Shown in pieces: positions 33,895 through 42,625 of a stretch of DNA of 64,000 nt. Positions within the stretch are counted from its first letter, which is position 1; every line of letters begins with the position of its first letter. The notes beneath the pieces are model-generated. The model worked only from the letters and a program-made list of their open reading frames with translations, was not told the DNA's origin and did not search any database. Both the position numbers and the translations under genes were made by a program. The stretch is from positions 1 through 64,000 of the forward strand of contig PAIP01000075.1 in assembly GCA_002704915.1 (NCBI GenBank). Direction: 5' to 3'. Source of the DNA: Parvularcula sp. Lineage in GTDB: Bacteria; Pseudomonadota; Alphaproteobacteria; Caulobacterales; Parvularculaceae.

Positions 33895-36120
33895 ATGCGG
33901 GGCATGAGGATAAGGCATCTTTTGGCGGGGGCCTCCGTGGTCTCCCTATGTATTACGGGGACGAGCTCCGCAATGGCGCAGGAAACCGATGACGTCATCA
34001 CCGTGACGGCGTCGCGCCGGGCTGTTTCTCTACAGGATACGCCGCTCGCGGTTACCGCGATCAATCCTGACGAGCTTGAGACAAGCGGCTTAACCAAACT
34101 GCGCGAAGTGATCGAGTACGCGCCGGGCGTGAATTTTTCCGGGGGCGCGTCGCCGATCGCAAACACCATTACGATGCGCGGCGTCGCTCAGAGCGGCCGC
34201 GCCACAACGGTCGGCGTTTATATCGACGACGTGCCGATCGGCTCCTCCAACTCTTTTGCGGCCGGTCCGTCACTCATGTTCGACGCCGTTCAGGGCGACG
34301 TGGAACGCATCGAATTGATTAAAGGCCCGCAGGGCACGCTCTATGGCAGCTCGTCCATGGGCGGCGTTGTCCGTTACATTACCAAGGACCCGAGCACGGA
34401 AGGGTTCGAAGGCTCCCTGAAGACCGATCTGTCTACGACAAAAAAAGGCGGCTTCAATCAGATCTATTCCGGCCGCGTCGCGGCGCCGGTCGTGGAAGAT
34501 AAGTTCGGCGTGAGCGTCAGCGGCTATTATGATGATTTCGGCGGTTTCATCGACAGAACGGCGGGGTCGCCGACTGGCGCGGCGGAAGACGTCGACGCCT
34601 ATGAGGCGTGGGGCATTTATGCGAAGGCCGTCGCCAATCCGACTGACAGCATTACGTCGTCCTTCCTGTTTGCGCGCACGGATCTGACCGCGACGGGCGC
34701 TAACAGCGTTGCCTTGCAGGGGCCGCCCTTCGTCCTCGCGGACGGTCCTTATCTGACCGATGAAGGCATGAACGATCTCAATGACGAGTTCACGCTCTAT
34801 GCTGGCACGCTGAATTTCGATCTGGGTTTCGCCAGTCTTATTTCGTCGACCAGCTGGCAGGATCGCGTAAACTCCAATGCGTCAGACCTTGTCGCGACCT
34901 TTGGATCCCTGATCGACCTGCTCTCCGGATCCACGCCCGGGACAGTCACATCGGCTCCTTTTACCGGCCTGACCCAGACGGAGCGTTTCGTTCAGGAGGT
35001 CCGCCTGACCTCCGCCGAGAACGGCGTCCTGGAATGGACCATTGGCGGGATCTTTTCCGACGAGGACAGCAGCAATATTCAGACGCTTGTGGGCCGGCCC
35101 ATCGACTTTCTCGCGCTTGACGTGGATCTGGGCAGCGAGCTCAAGGAATATGCGGGTTTTGGCAATCTCACATATTATGTGACGCCAAACTTCGATGTGA
35201 CGGCCGGCGTGCGCGTCGCGAAGGTTGAGTCTTCCGTCGCCCTGACAGACGGGCCGGGGCTGATCGTTGCGAATATTCCCGAAACGACGAGCGACGATGT
35301 GGTCGACACATACAGTTTCACGGCGCGGTATCGTCCGTCCGAAGACCTGTCCTTATATGCCCGGGTCGCCAGCGGGTATCGTCCGGAAAACGCCAACCTC
35401 CCGTTGCTTGACGCAATGGGCAATAACGCCGCGCCGGAGATCATCGCGACGGACACGCTCTGGAGTTATGAATTGGGCGCAAAAGGCGATCTCTCGGATG
35501 GTCTCCTGTCCTATGATTTCGCCGGCTGGTATATCAAATGGAAAGACCTGCAGGCGGTTACGTTCGTGAATGCGGCGACAACAGGTGGCAATGCGAACAG
35601 CGACGTCACCGCCTATGGTCTTGAAGGGTCGTTGACCGCGCGCCCCGCGACTGGTCTCTCAATCATTTCGAACTTCGCCTATACGCATTCAACGCTCGAC
35701 GATGACGAAACGGCGGCGTTCGGCGCCCTTGCGGGTGAAAACCTGCAATTGCTCCCGAACTGGACGGCCTCTATTCGCGGGTCTTACGATTTTCCGATTA
35801 CGCCGGAGCTTGGCGGTTTCGTGAACGCCGGGCTGCGCTATGTGGGAGATCGCGACACCGGGTTTGAGGGCGGCGTGGGCGCTGACGGCTCAACCATCAC
35901 GCCGCTGATTGCGAACTTTACGCTCGATAGCTATGTCGTCGCGAATTTGAGCGCCGGCGTGCGAAAGGGGCCCGTGACCGTCTCGGTATACGCCAATAAC
36001 CTTTTTGACGAATATGCCTTTACAGGCGGTACGGCGCGGCCGATCGTCGGCGGCATTCGCGCTGGCGCTAATGTGCTCCAGCCGCGCACCATTGGCGGCG
36101 TCATCAAAATCGATTTTTGA
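33895..36120 (+). CDS. TonB-dependent outer-membrane receptor
   Basis: A 741-residue receptor. Signal peptide of about 30 residues ends in SSAMA-QE; a TonB-box-like DDVITVTASRR follows, then the plug (VSLQDTPLAVTAINPDELETSGLTKLREVIEYAPGVNF, IELIKGPQGTLYGSSSMGGVVRYITK) and a 22-strand barrel ending in aromatic Phe (IKIDF). It imports a large or scarce solute across the outer membrane using the TonB system. AGGAGGT at 33882-33888 marks the start. Operator-like site C precedes it; the serine hydrolase, RidA and sulfatase genes follow on the same strand. Ligand unknown, likely the substrate of the nearby peptidases. Confidence 0.93.
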   Translation: MRGMRIRHLLAGASVVSLCITGTSSAMAQETDDVITVTASRRAVSLQDTPLAVTAINPDELETSGLTKLREVIEYAPGVNFSGGASPIANTITMRGVAQSGRATTVGVYIDDVPIGSSNSFAAGPSLMFDAVQGDVERIELIKGPQGTLYGSSSMGGVVRYITKDPSTEGFEGSLKTDLSTTKKGGFNQIYSGRVAAPVVEDKFGVSVSGYYDDFGGFIDRTAGSPTGAAEDVDAYEAWGIYAKAVANPTDSITSSFLFARTDLTATGANSVALQGPPFVLADGPYLTDEGMNDLNDEFTLYAGTLNFDLGFASLISSTSWQDRVNSNASDLVATFGSLIDLLSGSTPGTVTSAPFTGLTQTERFVQEVRLTSAENGVLEWTIGGIFSDEDSSNIQTLVGRPIDFLALDVDLGSELKEYAGFGNLTYYVTPNFDVTAGVRVAKVESSVALTDGPGLIVANIPETTSDDVVDTYSFTARYRPSEDLSLYARVASGYRPENANLPLLDAMGNNAAPEIIATDTLWSYELGAKGDLSDGLLSYDFAGWYIKWKDLQAVTFVNAATTGGNANSDVTAYGLEGSLTARPATGLSIISNFAYTHSTLDDDETAAFGALAGENLQLLPNWTASIRGSYDFPITPELGGFVNAGLRYVGDRDTGFEGGVGADGSTITPLIANFTLDSYVVANLSAGVRKGPVTVSVYANNLFDEYAFTGGTARPIVGGIRAGANVLQPRTIGGVIKIDF

Positions 36121-36161
36121 TCGGCGTGTCGCTTGTGCGGCAAGCCGGCCTCAATAGTCTT

Positions 36162-36195
36162 GCGCCGTCCGCCGCCGAAAGGCGCCGGACGGCGC
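36162..36195 (+). other. Strong GAAA-tetraloop hairpin after the receptor gene
   Basis: GCGCCGTCCG at 36162-36171 pairs with CGGACGGCGC at 36186-36195, with an inner CGCC-GAAA-GGCG stem. There is no T-run, so it is more like a 3'-end stabiliser or attenuator between the receptor and hydrolase genes than an intrinsic terminator. Confidence 0.45.
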
Positions 36196-36248
36196 TGCGT
36201 CAGGCGCCGGCTGTTGGCGGACGCTAGCAAAAAAACGGAAGAGCATTC

Positions 36249-38156
36249 GTGTTCAGATATCTTCTTGCGGGCGGATTAGCGTTATTGCCGTTCGTCTTTT
36301 CGGCCGCCGCAGCCCAGATGCCCGCTGCGCGTGAAGTGACCGCCGCTTCTGTAGAGGCATGGGCCGATGAAAATATCGGCGGCGCTTTCGAAAACGGACA
36401 AATAACCGGCGCTGTCGTCAGCGTCGTCAAGGACGGCGAGCTCATTTTCGAAAAGGGCTACGGATATGACGATGTGACTTCGCGAGCGCCGGCTTCGCCA
36501 GAGACGACGCGGGTGCGCATCGGGTCGACGACAAAGACATTCACGGCGACCATTATCGCCCAGTTGATGGAGGAGGGCCTCATCGCCTCTATCGACGACC
36601 CGGTGAATCAATATCTGAAACGCTACAAGCTTCCGGACAATGACGGCGTGCAGATAACGCTGCGTCATTTGCTGACCCATACCGCCGGCTTCGAGGACAA
36701 GTTTTTCTTCATCGGATCGGACAAGCCGGTGGACATTCCCGTGTCCGCCGAGCTTTTCGACAGGCTTCGCCCCCGCTTCGTCCGTCCGGCAGGGGAGAAA
36801 GTCGTCTATTCCAATTTCGGCGTTGCGACGCTCGGTCTCGTTATTGAAGACCTTACGGGCAAGGCGATTGACGAGGTGTTTGAAGAACGCCTTTTCGGGC
36901 CGCTTGGCATGACGGATACGGATCTTGTTGTTTCGATTGAAGAGCCGGCCGGCCTGGCGCAACCGGGCGACATCGACTCCCGCGGGGACATCGTCAGCCC
37001 GACAGAATTCACGGCGATCAATCCCGCTGTCGCGCAGACCGGTTCCATTGTCTCTACAGCCCGCGACATGGCGCATTACATGAACGCTCAGCTTGGTTAC
37101 GGGGAGGTGATAGACTCAAACGTCCGGAACAATCTTCATACCCGGATCGAAGACAATGCGCCTGACCTGAACGGGCTTGGAATGGTGTTCTTCATTGACC
37201 AGTGGGCGGGGCGAAAGACCGTTGGACATGGGGGCAACTGGGCGGGCTTTCATACATGGATGAGAATTTTGCCCGACGAGCGCGTTGGCTTTTTTGTCAC
37301 GCTGCTCGGCAACAACACACCCCAGAGCCGGGCCGACATGTTCATTTCCGCAATCGCGCCTGACCGGGCGCCGGCGCCGTCCCGGGCGATGCTGTCGGCG
37401 AGTTCGACGGCAAATGGATTTCTGTCCGAGTTCTATGGTCCGAAACGGGAAGCGCCCGTCATCGACAAAACGCTGATGCGTGACCTGGACCGTTACGCGG
37501 GCCTTTATAGGGGCGACAGGCGCCCTTTTACGTTTGCCGAGGAAATTTCATCGCTCGCCTTTTTCGGCGCCGGCGTTCTGAAAATAGAAGCGCGGGATGA
37601 CGGCCTCTATCTTGGCGGCGCCGGCCCCTGGGTTCCTGTAAGAGAAGGACGCTTTGTGCTGGACGCCGGCTCGCACCCCCTAATGGTCATTGAACCAAAT
37701 GCGCGCACCGGCGCGCTCACCATGAGCCCGGAGATCGGAATCTACACCTTTACGCGCATTCCTGGATGGGCGAGTCCGAAGCTTCATGGGATCTTGATCC
37801 ACATTCTGCTTCCCTTGACGCTGATAGGTCTTTTCGCGCCTGTCATCATCGGCTGGAAGAGCGCCAGCATCGCGCCATTCGCCGCCGGCGCCGCCGGTTG
37901 CGTTCTGCTTGGCGCCGCGCTCGCCGGCCTGCCGGAGGGCGCAGGCATGATGACCGGCTATTACGCCGGACATTTGCAGCGGCTTGGCGTATTCGTTCTG
38001 GCCGCAAACATGCTTGCGATCGCGAGCATAGCGGCATGCGCGCATGCTGTGCTGCGCAGTCAGGCGAGGATACGCATATTGTTGCTGGCCGCGCCGGCTT
38101 TGGCGGCGACAATCATCCTTGCGCAATATAATGCGCTTGGTTTCCGGCTCATTTAA
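36249..38156 (+). CDS. Beta-lactamase-fold serine hydrolase with C-terminal membrane domain
   Basis: A 635-residue protein starting at GTG 36249. A signal peptide (LLAGGLALLPFVFSAAAAQ) is followed by a class C beta-lactamase/PBP-like domain: S-x-x-K as STTK at 93-96, YSNFG (Y-x-N) near 184, and HGGNWAGF in the KTG position near 328. After a linker, residues about 510-635 hold four membrane helices. The family includes esterases, D-aminopeptidases and MlrB, which opens linear microcystin. Combined with the M81 (MlrC family) protein in the same cluster, a peptide-hydrolase role acting on D-residue-containing peptides at the outer face of the inner membrane is plausible. Confidence 0.85.
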   Translation: MFRYLLAGGLALLPFVFSAAAAQMPAAREVTAASVEAWADENIGGAFENGQITGAVVSVVKDGELIFEKGYGYDDVTSRAPASPETTRVRIGSTTKTFTATIIAQLMEEGLIASIDDPVNQYLKRYKLPDNDGVQITLRHLLTHTAGFEDKFFFIGSDKPVDIPVSAELFDRLRPRFVRPAGEKVVYSNFGVATLGLVIEDLTGKAIDEVFEERLFGPLGMTDTDLVVSIEEPAGLAQPGDIDSRGDIVSPTEFTAINPAVAQTGSIVSTARDMAHYMNAQLGYGEVIDSNVRNNLHTRIEDNAPDLNGLGMVFFIDQWAGRKTVGHGGNWAGFHTWMRILPDERVGFFVTLLGNNTPQSRADMFISAIAPDRAPAPSRAMLSASSTANGFLSEFYGPKREAPVIDKTLMRDLDRYAGLYRGDRRPFTFAEEISSLAFFGAGVLKIEARDDGLYLGGAGPWVPVREGRFVLDAGSHPLMVIEPNARTGALTMSPEIGIYTFTRIPGWASPKLHGILIHILLPLTLIGLFAPVIIGWKSASIAPFAAGAAGCVLLGAALAGLPEGAGMMTGYYAGHLQRLGVFVLAANMLAIASIAACAHAVLRSQARIRILLLAAPALAATIILAQYNALGFRLI

Positions 38157-38192
38157 CAGATTTGTTGAGACGATAAGTAAGAGAAAGCTGTT

Positions 38193-38579
38193 ATGAAAGA
38201 AGTCATCGGGGAGCCGCTTGTGCTTGCTGACGGCGCCAGAATGCCCTTGTCGCGCGGCGTCGCTGCAGGCGGTTTCATTTTTGTCTCCGGCCAACTCGGC
38301 TTCGGACCGGACGGGGAACTGGTTGAAGGCGGGGTCAGCGTACAGACACAGAAAACCCTCCTCAATATCGAAGCCATTTTGCAGCAAGCGGGCGCGACGC
38401 TTGATGATGTCGTCAAAGTGACGGGATGGCTCGCCAGTGAGACGGACTTTCCACTTTTTAACGAGGTCTATGGGGCGTTTTTTAAGTTCTCGCCCCCGGC
38501 GCGCAGTATGGTGGTGAGCAAATTGCTCATTCCGGGCGCTTTAGTGGAGCTGGAGGCGGTTGCGGTCTGCAAGACGTAA
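38193..38579 (+). CDS. RidA-family (YjgF/YER057c/UK114) protein
   Basis: A 128-residue Rid-domain protein: VLADGARMPLSRGVAAGGFIFVSGQLGFGPDGELVEGGVSVQTQKTLLNIEAILQQAGATLDDVVKVTGWL and the C-terminal PARSMVVSKLLIPGALVELEAVAV. The usual catalytic Arg of RidA (PARxxxxV) is retained as Arg in PARSMV. It hydrolyses reactive enamine/imine intermediates. In this cluster it fits with the FAD amino-acid dehydrogenase, whose products are imines. It lies 36 bp after the serine hydrolase gene. Confidence 0.9.
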   Translation: MKEVIGEPLVLADGARMPLSRGVAAGGFIFVSGQLGFGPDGELVEGGVSVQTQKTLLNIEAILQQAGATLDDVVKVTGWLASETDFPLFNEVYGAFFKFSPPARSMVVSKLLIPGALVELEAVAVCKT

Positions 38580-38611
38580 ACGAGACGGCGGCGCAAAGAG
38601 GTGAGCAAACA

Positions 38612-40219
38612 ATGAGCCATGTTGGCAGTTCGCATGTCTTGGCGGCGTCTTCGAAACACGCGGCGCGTTTGGCGCTGAAGACGCTGGCCACCCTGTTAAC
38701 GGGTATCGCCCTGGCCGCTTGCGACAGTCTCAATCTCGCGCAAGTTGAAGCGGGCGCGCCACGCGCAAACCCAAGGCCGAATATCGTGATCATCAATGTG
38801 GATGACCTCGGTTATGGCGATATCTCTTCCTATGGCGCTGAAAATGTGCGCACGCCTAATATAGACCGGCTTGCGGAAGAGGGCGCCATGTTCACTGACG
38901 CTCATGCAGCGTCCGCTGTCTGTTCGCCGTCCCGCTATGCGTTGATTACAGGCGAATATCCGTTCCGAAACGACTTCTGGCTTCCGGTTTTCGCAACGAG
39001 CCCGCTCGTCATTGACACGTCGAAGACGACAATTGCGAGCCTTTTGAAGGAAGAGGGATATTCGACGGCGGCGATCGGCAAATGGCATCTCGGTTTTGGC
39101 GACGTCGATCCGGTCGACTGGAATGGCGAGCTTGCCCCGGGCCCGCTTGAGTTGGGCTTTGACTATTATTTTGGGGTGCCCGTGCTCAACAGTCACCCGC
39201 CTTTTGTCTATGTCGAAAACCGGCATGTTCTCGGGCTTACGGAAGATGACCCGCTGGTTTACGGGAAGACTGCGCAGACCCGCGAATTTGATGAGAAATT
39301 CGATTATAATGTGATTGGCGGCGGCGAGGCGGCCCATGCGCTTTATGAAGACCGCAAGGTGGGCACGCTCCTGACGGAGAAAGCGATCGAGTGGGTGCGC
39401 GCACGCAAATCAGAACCGTTCTTTTTGTATTTCGCTACGACCAACATACACCATCCATTTACGCCCGCGCCGCAATTTATCGGCACAAGCGGGGCCGGTC
39501 GTTATGGCGACTTCATTCACGAACTGGACTGGATGATCGGGGAATTGCTCGCCGCATTAGACGAGGAGGGGCTGGCGGACAACACCCTTGTTCTGTTCAT
39601 CAGCGATAATGGGGCGATGTTCAATCGCGGCGGTCAAACGGCGTGGGAGGCTGGACACCGGCCGAACGGCGACCTTCTGGGTGTGAAATTCGGCGCCTGG
39701 GAGGGAGGTCACAGAGTTCCCTTCATTGCGCGCTGGCCCGGTCATATTTCCGGAGGTGTGAAATCATCTGCGCTGGTTTCCAATGTGGATTTCATGGCGA
39801 CGCTCGCGGACCTTGTCGGCCATCCGCTTAACCCGACCGAGGCTTCAGACAGCGTCAGTTTTCTGCCGGTTTTACTGGGACGCGAGTCGGGCGGACGGGA
39901 TCAACTGGTGATGAGCGCGGCGCGACGAGACTTCCTGGCGATTCGCAAGGGCAAGTGGGTTTATTTAGACGGCCAGGGCGAAGGCGGTTTCGGGGGAACG
40001 CGGGTCGGGCAACACACTTTCGCCGGGCCGGCGGCGGCGGCCTTTATGGGGCGGCAGAACAGCGACATTGTCGACGGACGTATACGTAACGACGCGCCTC
40101 CTGGTCAGCTCTATGATCTGGAAGCCGACCCGCGGCAGACAGAAAACCTGTACAACGAACGCCCGGAAATCGTTAAAATGATGCAGGAGCAGCTCCGAGC
40201 CGAGAAGGCGGTTGATTGA
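38612..40219 (+). CDS. Sulfatase (formylglycine-dependent), lipoprotein
   Basis: A 535-residue sulfatase. The signal has a lipobox LAAC at Cys37. Alkaline-phosphatase-fold motifs are complete: IVIINVDDLGYGD (metal Asp pair), CSPSR at 104-108 (the Cys converted to formylglycine), IGKWHLG, HHPFTPA and LFISDNGAM (metal Asp-Asn). It would remove sulfate esters from sugar or aryl substrates in the periplasm. No formylglycine-generating enzyme or anaerobic sulfatase-maturing enzyme is encoded in this window. It lies just left of the IS1182 element and ends the plus-strand operon. Confidence 0.92.
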   Translation: MSHVGSSHVLAASSKHAARLALKTLATLLTGIALAACDSLNLAQVEAGAPRANPRPNIVIINVDDLGYGDISSYGAENVRTPNIDRLAEEGAMFTDAHAASAVCSPSRYALITGEYPFRNDFWLPVFATSPLVIDTSKTTIASLLKEEGYSTAAIGKWHLGFGDVDPVDWNGELAPGPLELGFDYYFGVPVLNSHPPFVYVENRHVLGLTEDDPLVYGKTAQTREFDEKFDYNVIGGGEAAHALYEDRKVGTLLTEKAIEWVRARKSEPFFLYFATTNIHHPFTPAPQFIGTSGAGRYGDFIHELDWMIGELLAALDEEGLADNTLVLFISDNGAMFNRGGQTAWEAGHRPNGDLLGVKFGAWEGGHRVPFIARWPGHISGGVKSSALVSNVDFMATLADLVGHPLNPTEASDSVSFLPVLLGRESGGRDQLVMSAARRDFLAIRKGKWVYLDGQGEGGFGGTRVGQHTFAGPAAAAFMGRQNSDIVDGRIRNDAPPGQLYDLEADPRQTENLYNERPEIVKMMQEQLRAEKAVD

Positions 40220-40366
40220 GTGTTTCTCGTCAGCGACCATGAGACAGTTCGGTCAAATTGTTTAAGGAGGATTTCTGGCACATCGTTGCCCGCCATGGGA
40301 GAGAACTTGAGACAGAAATCCGGGCCGGAAGGATTGGTCGATAGACTTTTATGTCCGGTTTGAGGA

Positions 40367-41922
40367 GAGGCTGTGTAAAAACGTTTGCGGCCAGAACAGC
40401 GTAATTTTTGAATTGAATGCAGCGGGGCGGCTTCACGTTGCTTTGATCGCAGCAATGAGTGACCTTGCACCCATGATCGCAAACATGCGCTTAATATTAT
40501 AGGCGAGAACGTTGAGGCTCATTTCGGTTTGGACGTTTTTGAGGCCTTTCATGAGGAAGTGAGTTGCGCCCATCCAGGCCTTTATTGTGCCGAAGGGGTG
40601 CTCGACGGGCCGCCTCCGAACGGTCATGGCGTCGCGTTTGTCCAATTGATCGAGCATGTCATCAATCACGCTCTCATGCTCCCAGCGCTTAATGCGGCGC
40701 ATGTTGCCGGTGGTGCACCGCGGCTTTAGATGGCAGGTCTCGCACGTTGTCGTCCAATAAGAGTGAAGCGTCCGGCCATCCTCCACATTCTCAAAGCGAT
40801 AGGTGAGCTTTTCTCCGGCAGGACATCGATAGACGTTTTCGGACGCAATGTAAGTAAACTCGTCCTTGCCATAACGACCCGCCGCCCGCGAGTTGGATGT
40901 AAGGGGCTTGGGTGCAAACGCCGTGATGTCATTGGTTTTGCAGGCCACAATTTCCACGCCGCTGAAGTATCCGCGGTCCGCATAGACCTCGAGCGTGTCC
41001 CTGCCCATGGCGGTCTTCGCCTTTGCCGCCTGTCGTGACAGATGCACTTTGTCGGAGACGATGTTCGACACCTCGTGGCTGACGATCAAACGGTATTCAG
41101 TGTCGACGGCGGACTGCACATTATATCCCACCATTCCGATGTCATGGCTTGTCGCCATGGATCTGGAGTCCGGGTCAGTCAGCGACACTTGATGATGTGG
41201 CGAGGCGAGAACTTCAGCCTCCCGCTGCTTCAACTCTGCAAGTTTTGCCTTCATCGCCGCCAGCTTTTCCTGCATTGAAGCGACTTTGTCTTCTGCGACG
41301 ACTTCCTCGCGATCAGCATTATCAAGGGCGTTCAGATAATGCTCGATACTGGCCTCGACCTGGCCGACGCGACGTTTCAATTTTCCCTTGGTGAAGTTTT
41401 TTACTCGGGCATTGACCGCTATACACCTTGCACCGTCGATTGCGGCGATCGCACGGACAAAAATACCAAGCTCCCGACACAAATCGACGAATTTACCGCA
41501 AACCGCCTGGATGGCGGGGCCATTGTCTTTTCTGAAGTCGGCGATCGTCTTGAAGTCAGGTGCCAGTCGCCCCGTCAGCCACATTAGCTCAACATTGCGG
41601 CCTGCTTCGCGCTCCAGTCGCCGGCTTGATTGAATGCTGTTGAGGTAGCCGTAGAGATAAATCTTCAGAAGCGTTGAGGGATGATAGGCAGGTCGGCCAG
41701 TCGCTTTCGGCTGTACGCGTTCAAAACCCAACTCAGCCAGATTCAGCTCATCAATGAAGGCGTCGATAACTCGAACGGGATTTTCCCCGTCGATGTAGTC
41801 TTCAAGGCTGGCGGGCAATAACGCTTGCTGACTTCGATCTTCTCCTTCAACAAATCGGCGCATTTCAACCTTCTAAGAGACCAAAAAACGCTAATCTGAT
41901 TTGCCCGTTTTCACACAGCCTC
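40367..41922 (-). mobile_element. IS1182-family insertion sequence
   Basis: A 1556-bp element with terminal inverted repeats GAGGCTGTGTAAAAACG at 40367-40383 and its complement (one mismatch) at 41906-41922. AGGA directly flanks both ends (40363-40366 and 41923-41926), a probable 4-bp target duplication. One intact transposase gene lies inside. Confidence 0.85.
40433..41863 (-). CDS. IS1182-family transposase
   Basis: A 476-residue transposase with the DUF772-type N-terminal domain (MRRFVEGEDRSQQALLPASLEDYIDGENPVRVIDAFIDEL, GRPAYHPSTLLKIYLYGYLNSIQSSRRLE), DFKTIADFRKDN, and a DDE catalytic core (IAAIDGARCIAV; VYADRGYFSG; WEHESVIDD region). The Cys cluster ETCHLKPRCTTG is also typical. It is complete and has probably moved recently given its intact ends. 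Confidence 0.95.
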   Translation of the reverse strand: MRRFVEGEDRSQQALLPASLEDYIDGENPVRVIDAFIDELNLAELGFERVQPKATGRPAYHPSTLLKIYLYGYLNSIQSSRRLEREAGRNVELMWLTGRLAPDFKTIADFRKDNGPAIQAVCGKFVDLCRELGIFVRAIAAIDGARCIAVNARVKNFTKGKLKRRVGQVEASIEHYLNALDNADREEVVAEDKVASMQEKLAAMKAKLAELKQREAEVLASPHHQVSLTDPDSRSMATSHDIGMVGYNVQSAVDTEYRLIVSHEVSNIVSDKVHLSRQAAKAKTAMGRDTLEVYADRGYFSGVEIVACKTNDITAFAPKPLTSNSRAAGRYGKDEFTYIASENVYRCPAGEKLTYRFENVEDGRTLHSYWTTTCETCHLKPRCTTGNMRRIKRWEHESVIDDMLDQLDKRDAMTVRRRPVEHPFGTIKAWMGATHFLMKGLKNVQTEMSLNVLAYNIKRMFAIMGARSLIAAIKAT

Positions 41923-41961
41923 AGGATTTTGGAGGGATCTTCGCGAGCGTCTTGCTGGATT

Positions 41962-42219
41962 TTAGTGGCTCGGCTTTTGTTCCGCCAGACGCACTCCAGG
42001 CCCACCGCCATTGGCGTCGATAAATGCAACGCCGGCATCTTCCAGCGCGGCCTGGATCGCAGCGAGATTATTTCGGTTTGGTGTGCGGCGGCCGTTTTCA
42101 AAATCGACGATAACACTTCTCGAAACCGAAGCGGCCTCCGCCAAAGTTGCTTGATCCATGTCCACGAGGCCGCGGGCTGCTCTGCATTGATCTGCGGAAA
42201 TAGTCATTTTGACTGACAT
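41962..42219 (-). CDS. Small XRE-family regulator
   Basis: An 85-residue protein that is nearly all HTH_XRE: ISADQCRAARGLVDMDQATLAEAASVSRSVIVDFENGRRTPNRNNLAAIQAALEDAGVAFIDANGGGPGVRL. The C-terminal ending is characteristic of a widespread alphaproteobacterial small XRE group. Its stop lies 40 bp from the IS1182 end and the gene is intact. It diverges from two unknown genes, with a palindrome in the shared promoter. Confidence 0.88.
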   Translation of the reverse strand: MSVKMTISADQCRAARGLVDMDQATLAEAASVSRSVIVDFENGRRTPNRNNLAAIQAALEDAGVAFIDANGGGPGVRLAEQKPSH

Positions 42220-42233
42220 TAGCCTTTTTGATT

Positions 42234-42244
42234 GACTTTAAGTC
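42234..42244. promoter_or_regulatory. Palindrome in the divergent XRE promoter
   Basis: GACTT-T-AAGTC lies 15 bp upstream of the XRE start, amid several TGAC-like motifs (42211-42262). It is a candidate operator for this regulator. Confidence 0.35.
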
Positions 42245-42340
42245 GGAACTCAGTCATATTGTCTAACACAGATTACTCGTGCGCGGGGCACCTCCGCACG
42301 AAGGGCGACGATTCGCGCAAAAAAGCGAGGAAGCCTTAAG

Positions 42341-42625
42341 ATGACCAATCGCCGAAAATCCACGTTGTCGCGAAACCGCCGCGTGTTTGCGCGCAAGGGT
42401 AAGGGGGAGGGCAATGCGCTAAATACCGTTGATATCTCCGACCGGCTTTACACCGTCATGGCGGAACTTTTCGTCGTCTCCGACGCTGTCGCCGGAAGCG
42501 AGCTTGATGGCCCTAAAGTGAGCGGCTTGCGGATGATCCTTTATCGTCAGATCGACGAGATCAGAAGCCTCAAAGACATCATCCACCCGCGGACGCCACG
42601 GAAAACCGAGGAGGCCGCATCATGA
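42341..42625 (+). CDS. Unknown protein, 94 residues
   Basis: A small basic N-terminus (MTNRRKSTLSRNRRVFARKGKG) is followed by a helical segment (DRLYTVMAELFVVSDAVAGSELDGPKVSGLRMILYRQIDEIRSLKDII). No family recognised. GAGGAAGCC lies upstream of ATG 42341, a good ribosome site. Its stop overlaps the next start (ATGA), so the two genes are co-expressed and probably share a function. Confidence 0.65.
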   Translation: MTNRRKSTLSRNRRVFARKGKGEGNALNTVDISDRLYTVMAELFVVSDAVAGSELDGPKVSGLRMILYRQIDEIRSLKDIIHPRTPRKTEEAAS

